Source of the DNA: Gemmatimonadota bacterium
GTDB lineage: Bacteria; Gemmatimonadota; Gemmatimonadetes; Gemmatimonadales; GWC2-71-9
Length of the DNA: 12,270 nucleotides
Direction of reading: 5' to 3'
Assembly (NCBI GenBank): GCA_025361465.1
Contig: JANYAG010000351.1
Span: 1 to 12,270, forward strand
Below the pieces are notes generated by a model that saw only the letters and a list, made by a program, of their open reading frames with translations, was not told the DNA's origin and searched no databases. Positions 1-7,481 of this stretch are shown here, in pieces. A program made the position numbers and the translations under genes. Every line of letters starts with the position of its first letter. The first letter of the stretch is position 1.

Positions 1-2085
1 GCCTGGGACGGCATCTGGGATGTGGCGACCCGGGTGGACTCCCTCGGCTGGACCGCCGAGTTCCGCATCCCCTTCTCTCAGCTTCGGTTCGCTGCGGCAA
101 TGGACGTCACCTTCGGACTCGCCATCGCGCGGAATCTGCAACGGCATACCGAGCTGATCACCTGGCCCCTCTACCGCATGTCGAAGACGGGGCTTTCGTC
201 GCAGTTCGGTGAGCTCACCGGGCTGGAGGATCTGGCCAGTCCAAAGCGCGCCGAGGTGGCCCCATACCTTCTCACCCAGAACGAGCCCACCGGCGTCGCA
301 GGCACGGTCGGCCGGCGGGAGCGCGTCACTCTCGGTGGCGACCTGAAATACGCCGTCGCCTCGAACTTCACCCTGAATGCCACGGTCAATCCCGATTTCG
401 GCCAGGTTGAGGCCGACCCCGGCCAGCTCAACCTCTCTGCGTTCGAGACGTTCTTCCCGGAACGGCGCCCGTTCTTCGTCGCCGGCGCCGGTCAGTTCGG
501 CTTCCGCATCAATTGTTTCGTGGTTGTCGATTGCAATACCGGCGAGGGACTCTTCTATTCGCGTCGCATCGGTCGCTCGCCCTTGCTGGCGGCTCGCTAT
601 GGTGATGCCTCGTCGCCAACCTCCACCCGGATTCTTGCTGCGGCCAAGTTGACCGGCCGGATGCCGGGCGGCCTCTCGGTCGGCTTTCTCGACGCCCTGA
701 CCGACCGCGTGGGCGGTGTCGCGGGACAGACCATGGAGCCAACCACCAACTACGCCGTGCTCCGGGCCAATCAGGACTATGCCGGAGGTCAGGGCAGCGT
801 CGGGGTGATGCTCACCGGCGTCAACCGTTCGCTGGATCAATGGACCGAGCACGACATGCATCGCAGCGCCTACAGCAGCGGCCTCGATGCCCGCCGCCGG
901 TTCGGTCGCTTCGAGGTGTCGGGGTCGCTGATGGGGAGCTCGGTCGCAGGAACCCCGGCCGCGATCGCGGCAACGCAGCGGAACGCCACCCACTCCTACC
1001 AGCGCCCCGACGGCAATCTGGTCTTCGATTCCACCCGGACCTCGCTCTCCGGTTACTCCACCGAACTGCGATTCGCGAAGATGAGCGGAACGCACCTGCA
1101 CTTCGAATCGGGATATGCCCGCCGATCGGCCGGCTTCGAGGTCAATGACATCGGGTTCCTGCAGCGGGCCGACCAGCAGACCTGGAACACCTGGGCCGCC
1201 CTGCAATTCAACAAGCCCAACCAGGTGTTCCAGCGCCTCAACTGGAACTTCAATTGGTGGCAATTCTGGACCCTGGACGGCCTGGCGACCGATCGGGCGT
1301 TCAACTCCAATGTCCACACCCAGTTCAACAACCGCTGGTGGCTGCATATCGGCGGGACCAAGCGGTTCGGCACGACGTATTGCGATCGCAATTGCACCCG
1401 CGGCGGACCGGCGCTGCGCATCGACCCGGGCTTTTCACCCTGGGGCGGTATCGAGGGGGATACCCGACAAACCGTGGTTCCTTCATTCTGGGTCAACTAC
1501 TCCCGCAATGATGGTGGTCGCAGTCACTTCCTCAACCTGAATCCCCAGGTCATGCTGAAGATCGCCGCGCGATTCACCACCACCTTCAGTGCCAACTACA
1601 GCCGGAACACGGATGACTCGCAGTGGTTCGGCAATCCTGCCGACAGCGCGGGTGTCACCCACTACCTCTTCGCTGCCCTGGACCAGGAGACACTGGGCGT
1701 GACCTGGCGGCTGGACTACACCTTCACGCCGACCATGTCATTCCAGTGGTACGCCAATCCATTCATCTCCAAGGGCTCGTATCGCCGCGTGCGGGAGTTG
1801 AACAATCCACGGGCCGCCAACTACGACGATCGCTTCCAGCCGTATGGCGACGCATCCGTGCTCGCCAATCGGCCCGGCTTCAACGTGAAGCAGTTCCGCT
1901 CGAACGCAGTATTCCGCTGGGAATACCGGCCTGGTTCCGCGCTGTTTCTCGTCTGGAGTCAGGGCCGGCAGGACTTCGCACAGCAGATCGGCGGCAAGAC
2001 GTTCGGCGGGAACTTCAACGACCTCTTTGCACTGCCGGCGGACAATCGCTTCCTGGTGAAGATGTCCTACTGGTTCAACCGGTAG
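1..2085 (+). CDS. DUF5916 / CBM9-type outer-membrane beta-barrel protein, 5' partial
   Basis: The reading frame is open from base 1, so the 694 visible residues are the C-terminal part of a longer protein; a GTG at 22 lies inside the domain and is not the true start. The first residues (AWDGIWDVATRVDSLGWTAE, then FRIPFSQLRF) are the end of a CBM9-like carbohydrate-binding domain. A family-typical block follows at about 388-500, including NPDFGQVEADPGQLNLSAFE and the FFPERRPFF motif, then FYSRRIGR at about 553-576. The remainder alternates aromatic and polar residues, as in amphipathic outer-membrane strands, and ends in KMSYWFNR. DUF5916 proteins are usually longer than this and are predicted outer-membrane proteins of unknown function, possibly glycan- or peptide-related. 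Two close cysteine pairs (about 514-531 and 1381-1395) may form loop disulfides. It converges on the response regulator 44 bp away. The family call is confident; function is not known. Confidence 0.88.
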   Translation, partial: AWDGIWDVATRVDSLGWTAEFRIPFSQLRFAAAMDVTFGLAIARNLQRHTELITWPLYRMSKTGLSSQFGELTGLEDLASPKRAEVAPYLLTQNEPTGVAGTVGRRERVTLGGDLKYAVASNFTLNATVNPDFGQVEADPGQLNLSAFETFFPERRPFFVAGAGQFGFRINCFVVVDCNTGEGLFYSRRIGRSPLLAARYGDASSPTSTRILAAAKLTGRMPGGLSVGFLDALTDRVGGVAGQTMEPTTNYAVLRANQDYAGGQGSVGVMLTGVNRSLDQWTEHDMHRSAYSSGLDARRRFGRFEVSGSLMGSSVAGTPAAIAATQRNATHSYQRPDGNLVFDSTRTSLSGYSTELRFAKMSGTHLHFESGYARRSAGFEVNDIGFLQRADQQTWNTWAALQFNKPNQVFQRLNWNFNWWQFWTLDGLATDRAFNSNVHTQFNNRWWLHIGGTKRFGTTYCDRNCTRGGPALRIDPGFSPWGGIEGDTRQTVVPSFWVNYSRNDGGRSHFLNLNPQVMLKIAARFTTTFSANYSRNTDDSQWFGNPADSAGVTHYLFAALDQETLGVTWRLDYTFTPTMSFQWYANPFISKGSYRRVRELNNPRAANYDDRFQPYGDASVLANRPGFNVKQFRSNAVFRWEYRPGSALFLVWSQGRQDFAQQIGGKTFGGNFNDLFALPADNRFLVKMSYWFNR

Positions 2086-2129
2086 CCCTCCGGAGAGAGC
2101 GGCCACCACTTCCGGAGACGGCTTCCCCC

Positions 2130-2807
2130 TCAGCCCTGTTCCACGCGCAGGATGAAGCCCACCCCGCGGACCGTCATCAACACGGGCCTCCCGGCCGCGG
2201 CCTCGAGCTTGCGGCGCAGGTTGCCGACGTGCACGTCGACCACGTTGCTCCCCGGATCAAAGTGGAGATCCCACACCTTTTCGAGCAGCGTCGTGCGGCG
2301 GACGACTTCCTCGGGATGGAGCAGGAAGTGCTCGAGCAGCTGAAACTCCTTGGGTGTCAGGTCGAGCGCGCGACCCTCCCATCGGCAGGTGTGCCGCATC
2401 CGATCAAGCGCCAGCGCCCCCGCCTGCAGCACCTCGAGGTGATTCGCGCCCCCGCGACGGACCAGCGCCCGAATGCGAGCCAGCAGTTCGTCGAACTGGA
2501 ACGGCTTGGCGAGATAGTCATCGGCGCCGGCGTCCAGCCCACGCACCACGTCCTCGACTGCATCACGCGACGTGAGCATCAGGATGGGCGTCTTGCGCCC
2601 CTCTCGCCGGAGCTCAGTGGCCACCTGGAAGCCGTTCTTCTTCGGAAGGACGACGTCGAGGAGGATGATGTCGTAGTCATACACGTGCGCGGAAAGCGTG
2701 GCGGCCTCGCCATCGGGAGCGATATCGACGGCGTACCCTTCCTCCCGGAGTCCCTGTTCGATGAACCCGGCAACCTTGCGATCGTCTTCTACGACCAGAA
2801 TGCGCAT
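2130..2807 (-). CDS. OmpR/PhoB-family response regulator
   Basis: This is a 225-residue two-domain transcription regulator, the normal length for the family. The receiver domain (about 1-115) has the acidic pair D8/D9, the phospho-acceptor D51 in the LLDVVLP segment, T79 and K101 in AKPF, so all catalytic positions are intact. The C-terminal winged-helix DNA-binding domain (about 128-222) shows LTPKEFQLLEHFL, a recognition-helix region ending VVDVHVGNLRRKLE, and the wing motif VRGVGFIL. It should bind direct-repeat operators as a phosphorylated dimer; its targets cannot be read from the window. It lies 56 bp downstream of the histidine kinase on the same strand and is very probably co-transcribed with it and phosphorylated by it. 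The ATG at 2807 is preceded by an AGG-containing weak Shine-Dalgarno about 9 bases upstream. Overall style is QseB/BasR-like, but no specific symbol is justified. Confidence 0.95.
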   Translation of the reverse strand: MRILVVEDDRKVAGFIEQGLREEGYAVDIAPDGEAATLSAHVYDYDIILLDVVLPKKNGFQVATELRREGRKTPILMLTSRDAVEDVVRGLDAGADDYLAKPFQFDELLARIRALVRRGGANHLEVLQAGALALDRMRHTCRWEGRALDLTPKEFQLLEHFLLHPEEVVRRTTLLEKVWDLHFDPGSNVVDVHVGNLRRKLEAAAGRPVLMTVRGVGFILRVEQG

Positions 2808-2863
2808 GAAATCAACCTAGCGTCGACGCCTGACCAGCGCCGAGACGACGGGTGAGCCAACGA

Positions 2864-4093
2864 TCAGGATTGGGCGCTCATCGGCAACTCCAGCACGAAG
2901 CAGCCGCCGGTGCCGGACCGGTGGACTGCGCGCAGTTCGCCCTTGAGAAGATTGGCCAGTCGGCGCGACAGCGGCAGCCCGAGCCCGGTCCCCCGGCTCT
3001 CCTCGCCCGCCTTGGTGACGTAGACGTCGAAGATCGTTTCCAGCTCCGCCTCGGGGATACCTGGCCCCTGATCTTCCACCACGAACGCCACGCGCCCGGC
3101 GGCGCGCTCGATCCGCACATTCACCACGCTCCCGCCGGGGGCGTGCCGCACGGCGTTGGTCAGCAGGTTAACCAGGATCTGCTCCACCCGCTGGGTGTCG
3201 GTCTCGCATGTCGGCAGGCCGGGCGCCATGGTGAGCGCGATCCTGACGCCCGCTGCCTGCGCGGCTGGGGTCACCCGCCCGATCGCCCGGCGTGCTGTCG
3301 CCCCCGGCTCGATCGCCTGGATGAAGGGTTTGAGGCGATCCTCATCGAGCCGGCTCAGGTCCAGCAGGTCATTGATCAGCGAGATCGCCTGCCCCGCCGA
3401 ATCGAGCACCTCGAACGCCGCGCGCGGCACCGTGGCAGGATCCTTCTTCCGGACCAGCATCTCGGCCCAGCCAAACGTCGCGGCGAGCGCGTTGCGCAGT
3501 TCGTGATTGACCATCGCGAAGAAGCGCTCACGCGCGCGATGCAACTGCTGCACCTCGTCGAGCAACCGGGCGCTCTCCTCATGCAACCGCGCGTTGTCGA
3601 CCGCGGCCGCCGTCTGCGAGGCCAGCAACAAGGCGATCCGCTCGTCGTCGTCGGTGAACTCCTGCCCCCCGAACTTCTCGGTGAGGTAGAGGTTGCCGAA
3701 CACCCCGTGCCGACCGATGATCGGCACCCCCAGGAAGGAGCGCATCGGCGGATGGTGCGGCGGGAAGCCGTGGGAATCGGGGTGGTGCGCCAGGTCAGGC
3801 AGACGGATGACGCGCGCCTCGCGCACCACCAGGCCGAGGATGCCGTGCCCTCGCGGGGCGTCGCCGATGCGCGCCCGCTCCTCGGCGCTCATCCCGCTGG
3901 TGGTGAAGCTCTCGAGCGTCTTGCCGTCGGGCGACATTACGCCGATCGCAGCATACCGGGCCCCGATCAGGTCGAGTGCGGTGTCGGTGACCTGCTGCAG
4001 GACGCGATCGAGCGAAATCTCCGAGGTCAGCTCGACGGTGATCCGCAGCAGGCGCTCGAGGCGCGCCTGGAACGCCGGCGAGGCGGGACTCAT
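2864..4093 (-). CDS. GAF-domain sensor histidine kinase with DosS-like GAF
   Basis: I start this 409-residue protein at ATG 4093. The open frame continues to 4399, but that extension has no domain character and would run into the divergent flavoprotein gene. Residues about 10-170 form one GAF domain with the block GFPPHHPPMRSFLGVPI (109-125) followed by VFGNLYLTEKFGG and FTDDDE. This closely resembles the heme-binding GAF of DosS/DosT: H114 and Y136 match the proximal His149 and distal Tyr171 of DosS in motif and in their 22-residue spacing. A short helix leads to a HisKA domain with H197 in NHELRNAL, then a HATPase_c domain with the N box NLLTNAVRHAP (309-319), G1 box DQGPGIP (341-347) and G2 box RGTGLGLPLS (367-376). 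No membrane segments are seen, so it is a cytosolic sensor. It precedes its likely partner regulator. Heme binding is inference. Kinase identity is firm; the start is less so, because the nearest GGAGG lies about 16 bases upstream. Confidence 0.93.
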   Translation of the reverse strand: MSPASPAFQARLERLLRITVELTSEISLDRVLQQVTDTALDLIGARYAAIGVMSPDGKTLESFTTSGMSAEERARIGDAPRGHGILGLVVREARVIRLPDLAHHPDSHGFPPHHPPMRSFLGVPIIGRHGVFGNLYLTEKFGGQEFTDDDERIALLLASQTAAAVDNARLHEESARLLDEVQQLHRARERFFAMVNHELRNALAATFGWAEMLVRKKDPATVPRAAFEVLDSAGQAISLINDLLDLSRLDEDRLKPFIQAIEPGATARRAIGRVTPAAQAAGVRIALTMAPGLPTCETDTQRVEQILVNLLTNAVRHAPGGSVVNVRIERAAGRVAFVVEDQGPGIPEAELETIFDVYVTKAGEESRGTGLGLPLSRRLANLLKGELRAVHRSGTGGCFVLELPMSAQS

Positions 4094-4231
4094 GGGCTCG
4101 GGGATACAGCCTCCAGCTGAACGACGGTCGTCCTCTCTGATGCCCAGCAACCATACCCCATCGGGGACGACCTCGGAAGCGCCGGGCGGGAACCGCGCCC
4201 CTTGCTGCATCAGCCACCCCACGCGGATACT
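4094..4231. promoter_or_regulatory. Divergent intergenic region between kinase and flavoprotein
   Basis: These 138 bp separate the proposed starts of the minus-strand kinase operon and the plus-strand flavoprotein, so promoters for both directions should lie here. I see no convincing sigma70-type -35/-10 pair on either strand and no strong Shine-Dalgarno at the usual distance for either start. The region is inferred to be regulatory from its position only. Confidence 0.4.
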
Positions 4232-5629
4232 ATGTCCATGCCTCCCACACCAACGGAAGCCCTTCTCTCCCGCGACCCGAGCGTCCGCCAGGCCTACAGC
4301 GCCGACGCCTCCGGCCTGCGCATGCTGCCCGATGCCGTGGCCCGGCCGACCTCGCCAGCCGAGGTGGCGGACCTGATGCGCCACGCGACCGGCAGTCACA
4401 CCCCGGTGACCGCCGCGGGCGGCCAGAGCAGCATGACCGGCGGCTCGATCACCGACCGCGGCATCCTCCTCTCGCTCCGCGGTATGGACCGGATCCTCGA
4501 CGTCGATGTCGCCAACGCCACCGCCCGCGTCGAGCCAGGCATCGGCGTGGCACCACTCAAGCGTACTCTGGCCGAGCAGGGCCTCCTCTTCGCTCCCGAC
4601 CCGACCAGCGAAGAAGAGGCATCCCTCGGCGGCGCCATCGCCTGCAACGCATCAGGCGCGCGATCACTGCGCTACGGTGCCACCCGCCGGCACATCAGCG
4701 CGTTGAGCGTGGTGCTCGCCACCGGGGAGTTGGTGGAACTGCGTCGCACGCGGCTGGAGAAGAACACGGTGGGCTACGCGCCAATCCAGGATCCGATCGA
4801 CTGGTTCATCGGCAGCGAAGGGACGCTTGGCATCGTCGTGGCCGCAGAGCTCTCCCTGCTCCCACTGCCCGCCCGCGTCACCGGGCTCGGCCTCCCCTTC
4901 CCCGGCGATCGCAAGGCGCTGGCCTTCGTCCTGGCCGCAAGAACAGCGGCGGCCAAGGGCCACGTGGCGCCGCGCTGCCTCGAGTTTCTCGACGCGCAGG
5001 CACTCGAAATCGTCAGGGCGCAGGAGGGCGGCAGCGGCTGGAGTGGCAAGGCCTTCGTCTATACCGAGGAGGAGGGAACTGGTGACGGCGAGCTCGACTT
5101 CGACGCCTGGCTGGCGCTCGCCGAAGCGCATGGCGCGGTGACCAACGATGTGCTGGTCTTCGACGACGATGCCAAGATCCGCACCGCCCGGCTGCTCCGC
5201 CACGGCGTGCCCGCCACGATGAACGAACGCGGCGGCAAGTTCACCGATCAGGGCGGACGACGGATCGCGACCGACTGGGCTGTCCCCTATCCGCGGCTGG
5301 CCGAGGCGATCACTATGGCCCGAGCTGCGGTCGCAGCGCATGGCGTGGCCATGCCGACCATCTACGGTCACGCTGGCAACGGCCATCCGCATATGGATTT
5401 CGTCGCCCGCACTCCCGACGAGGTGATGGCGGTCAACGAGACGATCGCCGACATCCTGCGCGGCATCCTCCCGATGGGCGGCACCGTCGCGGCCGAGCAT
5501 GGGATCGGCAAGATCAAGCACCGCTGGATGGCGATGCAGCTGACCCCGCTTCAGGTCACCGCGATGCACGCCCTCAAGCACGCCCTCGATCCCGACCGCC
5601 TGCTGGCGCCGGGAAATATCATGTCCTGA
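4232..5629 (+). CDS. FAD-linked oxidase, GlcD / D-2-hydroxyacid dehydrogenase-like
   Basis: This is a flavoprotein of 465 residues when started at ATG 4232; ATG 4238 and TTG 4202 are alternatives, none with a strong ribosome binding site. The N-terminal PCMH-type FAD-binding domain (about 30-210) shows PVTAAGGQSSMTGGS (from residue 58), NASGARSLRYGATRRH and GSEGTLGIV (from 194). The C-terminal FAD-oxidase domain contains YGHAGNGHPHM (H380, H387) and AEHGIGK (E422). In human D-2-hydroxyglutarate dehydrogenase the corresponding two histidines and glutamate bind a catalytic metal with almost the same spacing, so a metal-assisted D-2-hydroxyacid oxidation (lactate, glycolate or 2-hydroxyglutarate type) is likely. 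The substrate cannot be assigned. The usual GDGN of this motif is GNGH here, a variant. No cysteine-rich Fe-S domain is fused and no GlcE/GlcF partner is adjacent, so it is probably a soluble or peripheral single-subunit enzyme passing electrons to an unknown acceptor. Its stop overlaps the convergent RDD::SpoIIM gene. Confidence 0.92.
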   Translation: MSMPPTPTEALLSRDPSVRQAYSADASGLRMLPDAVARPTSPAEVADLMRHATGSHTPVTAAGGQSSMTGGSITDRGILLSLRGMDRILDVDVANATARVEPGIGVAPLKRTLAEQGLLFAPDPTSEEEASLGGAIACNASGARSLRYGATRRHISALSVVLATGELVELRRTRLEKNTVGYAPIQDPIDWFIGSEGTLGIVVAAELSLLPLPARVTGLGLPFPGDRKALAFVLAARTAAAKGHVAPRCLEFLDAQALEIVRAQEGGSGWSGKAFVYTEEEGTGDGELDFDAWLALAEAHGAVTNDVLVFDDDAKIRTARLLRHGVPATMNERGGKFTDQGGRRIATDWAVPYPRLAEAITMARAAVAAHGVAMPTIYGHAGNGHPHMDFVARTPDEVMAVNETIADILRGILPMGGTVAAEHGIGKIKHRWMAMQLTPLQVTAMHALKHALDPDRLLAPGNIMS

Positions 5630-7385
5630 GGCTGTGCCGTGCGCCGTGGAGGAGGTAGACGACCAAGAAGATCACGCTCCCACCACTCACCATCGCCCGC
5701 GCCTGCACCGACCAGACACCCGACGAGACGAACCCCTCGATGGTGCCCGCGATGAGCAGGAGGAGGATCACCGCCCCGATCATCCGCATCGCCCGCCGGC
5801 CGGCAAAGATCAGGGCGTCCTTCCGCGGCAGGTCACCCGGCGCGATGATCGCCCGGCCCAGCATGAATCCCGCCGCTCCCGCCACCCAGATCGCGAACAG
5901 TTCGAGGAAGCCGTGGCCGACCACAAAGGTCCAGAGGTACCCCAGCATCCCCATGTTGGCGAAGTACCCTGACGCCGCTCCGATCGAGAGGCCGTTGTAC
6001 GCCAATACCACCAGCGATCCGACGCCGAAGACGGCGCCCGAGGCAAACGCCATGAAGGCGACCTTGATGTTGTTGGTGATGATCGACGCCGCCATCACCG
6101 GACGCTCCGCGCTGGGCACCTGCACGTAGCCCCTTCGTGCCTCCGTCCGCGCCGCCCCCGCCTCGGCGCGCTCGAGCATCACGTCGGGCAGCAGCTCCGG
6201 CGCCAGTTCGGGACGATCGCGCAGCAGCGCGTAGCCGCCAGCCGCCGGCACGATGAACAGCAGAAAGGCGAGCAGGACGTAGCGCCACGACTCGACGATC
6301 GCCGCCGGACATTCGCAAGAGATGAAGCGCCAGATCAAGGACCAGGTCTGGCGCTCGGATCGGTACAGCGCACTGTGGCCAGTGGCGACCAGGCGCTCGA
6401 GCTGCCCCATGATCGCGGCATCGGCGCCGTAGGTCCGCGTCCGCGAGAGATCGGCGGCCACCTCGCGGTATCGCGCCGCGAAATCCGGCAGCTCGCTTGC
6501 GGCAAGGACATCGAGCCCACCGCGCGTCACGCGATCAGCCATCACCTGAAACTCGCCCCAACGCCCCGATTTCCGGGCGACAAGCCGCTCTGCCACCGAG
6601 CGCCCTGAGCCGCCGCCCCCAGGCGTGGTCGTCGAGCGCGCGCCGAATCGCCCGCGTCGCCGAGCCAGCTCGGACGCATACAGCTGTTCGAGAAAGGCCA
6701 GGTTGTCCGGTGATCGCTCGGGGTACCGCGCGGCAAATCGCTCGGCGAATTGCTGCGCGAAGCTCGCCCGCACGGCGGGCGGCAACGTGGGGGCCCTCCC
6801 CGAGAACTCGCGCAGGAGGTGAAACTCCTCGTCACTCAGCTGCGGCGTACCAGCGTCTTCCGGGGCGTCCGGCAGGCGGGCGCCGGCACTCGCTTGACTT
6901 GGCGCCAGCATCGGGCGATCGCGCACCACCACGGTGCCGGCGATCAGGTCACCGAGCCGCCGGCCCTTGGGATGCACCGCGATCATGATGACACCGACCA
7001 GCCCGAGCGCATCGATCGGCAGGAGAAGATTCCGTGCTGCGGCGTCGGAAAGGGTGATGCCGTGTCCGGTGTCCCGGATCACCCGGATCCCCAGCCACCA
7101 CTTGCCCGGCGTCTGGCCCTGCCACAATCCCTCGAACAGGGTGAAGTAGCCCCACAGGATTCCGTAAATCGTCGCGATCGCGAGGGCCACCACCCAGCCG
7201 GAATTGCCGCGAAAGACGCCCACGGAGAGGATGGTCGCCAGCACCAGCACCAGGACCACCAGCCAGTCGGCCAGCGCCGCCAGTACGCGACTGCCGACCC
7301 CGGCGATCTCGTAGTCGAGCATCACATGCTCTGGAGTCTCGAGCTCCAGATGCTGGCGGTAGTCGTTCCGGACCGGCTCGGTCAT
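5619..7385 (-). CDS. RDD domain::SpoIIM domain fusion membrane protein
   Basis: A 588-residue membrane protein joins two families that are often separate neighbouring genes. Residues about 25-157 are an RDD domain: GSRVLAALADW (R33, D40), hydrophobic helices at about 37-56, 64-84 and 121-137, GQTPGKWWLGIRV and RRLGDLIAGTVVV (D146). A soluble linker follows (about 160-270), including a helical stretch often found after RDD domains and a natural PGGGGSG spacer at 255-261. The C-terminal half (about 270-588) is a SpoIIM-type domain with hydrophobic segments near 367-388, 438-464, 466-490, 493-513, 534-552 and 567-580 and the signature FANMGMLGYLWTFVVGHGFLELFAIW. SpoIIM acts in engulfment in endospore formers, but family members are common in non-sporulators beside MoxR/DUF58 genes, so sporulation should not be inferred. 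I chose ATG 7385 because the TTG at 7460 adds 25 low-complexity residues and nearly meets the divergent gene. It diverges from the MoxR operon by 96 bp. Function unknown. Confidence 0.9.
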   Translation of the reverse strand: MTEPVRNDYRQHLELETPEHVMLDYEIAGVGSRVLAALADWLVVLVLVLATILSVGVFRGNSGWVVALAIATIYGILWGYFTLFEGLWQGQTPGKWWLGIRVIRDTGHGITLSDAAARNLLLPIDALGLVGVIMIAVHPKGRRLGDLIAGTVVVRDRPMLAPSQASAGARLPDAPEDAGTPQLSDEEFHLLREFSGRAPTLPPAVRASFAQQFAERFAARYPERSPDNLAFLEQLYASELARRRGRFGARSTTTPGGGGSGRSVAERLVARKSGRWGEFQVMADRVTRGGLDVLAASELPDFAARYREVAADLSRTRTYGADAAIMGQLERLVATGHSALYRSERQTWSLIWRFISCECPAAIVESWRYVLLAFLLFIVPAAGGYALLRDRPELAPELLPDVMLERAEAGAARTEARRGYVQVPSAERPVMAASIITNNIKVAFMAFASGAVFGVGSLVVLAYNGLSIGAASGYFANMGMLGYLWTFVVGHGFLELFAIWVAGAAGFMLGRAIIAPGDLPRKDALIFAGRRAMRMIGAVILLLLIAGTIEGFVSSGVWSVQARAMVSGGSVIFLVVYLLHGARHSLRT

Positions 7386-7481
7386 CAAGGCCGCGGGGCG
7401 AGGGGGGTGCTGGAATGCCTCAGGGACGGTAATGTACGGTCTCGCTCGGCGCTCTCCCAATCCCTCCCAGGAGCATCCCGC
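7386..7481. promoter_or_regulatory. Divergent intergenic region of the MoxR-type cluster
   Basis: The RDD::SpoIIM gene and the five-gene plus-strand operon start in opposite directions from this 96-bp gap, which should therefore hold the promoters of both arms. A locally AT-richer patch (GGTAATGTAC, about 7425-7434) is the only plausible place for a -10 element on either strand, and no matching -35 is evident. The call rests on position and gene arrangement, not on recognised promoter boxes. Confidence 0.4.
7469..7473 (+). promoter_or_regulatory. Shine-Dalgarno fixing the start at 7482
   Basis: AGGAG lies 8 bases before the ATG at 7482. It is the strongest ribosome binding site in the GC-rich part of the window. 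It decides the start of a reading frame that otherwise stays open back to 6750 through sequence antisense to the neighbouring gene. Confidence 0.85.

Noticed and set aside
2088..2117. Possible bidirectional terminator between the convergent DUF5916 and regulator genes
   Set aside because: A 7-bp inverted repeat (CTCCGGA with TCCGGAG) exists, but its loop is 16 bases and there is no T-run on either side, so the evidence is too weak.
1623..2855. A 410-codon plus-strand open frame spanning the DUF5916 end and the response regulator
   Set aside because: It crosses two well-supported genes on opposite strands and shows no protein-like features; it is a GC-bias shadow.
2852..4120. A 422-codon plus-strand open frame opposite the kinase
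   Set aside because: It mirrors a clear GAF-HisKA-HATPase protein. Its translation is low-complexity, rich in Arg, His, Pro and Gln with no domains, as expected for antisense frames in GC-rich DNA.
4202..4233. A promoter with TTGCTG and TACTAT before the flavoprotein
   Set aside because: The spacer would be 20 bases and the -10 would overlap the proposed start codon, so it is not a credible promoter for this start.
4094..4399. N-terminal extension of the kinase to 4399
   Set aside because: The added 102 residues lack domain character and overlap the start of the divergent flavoprotein, whose coding character is clear there.
5619..7385. Evidence for endospore formation from the SpoIIM domain
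   Set aside because: SpoIIM-family proteins occur widely in non-sporulating bacteria beside MoxR/DUF58 genes, and no other sporulation gene is present.
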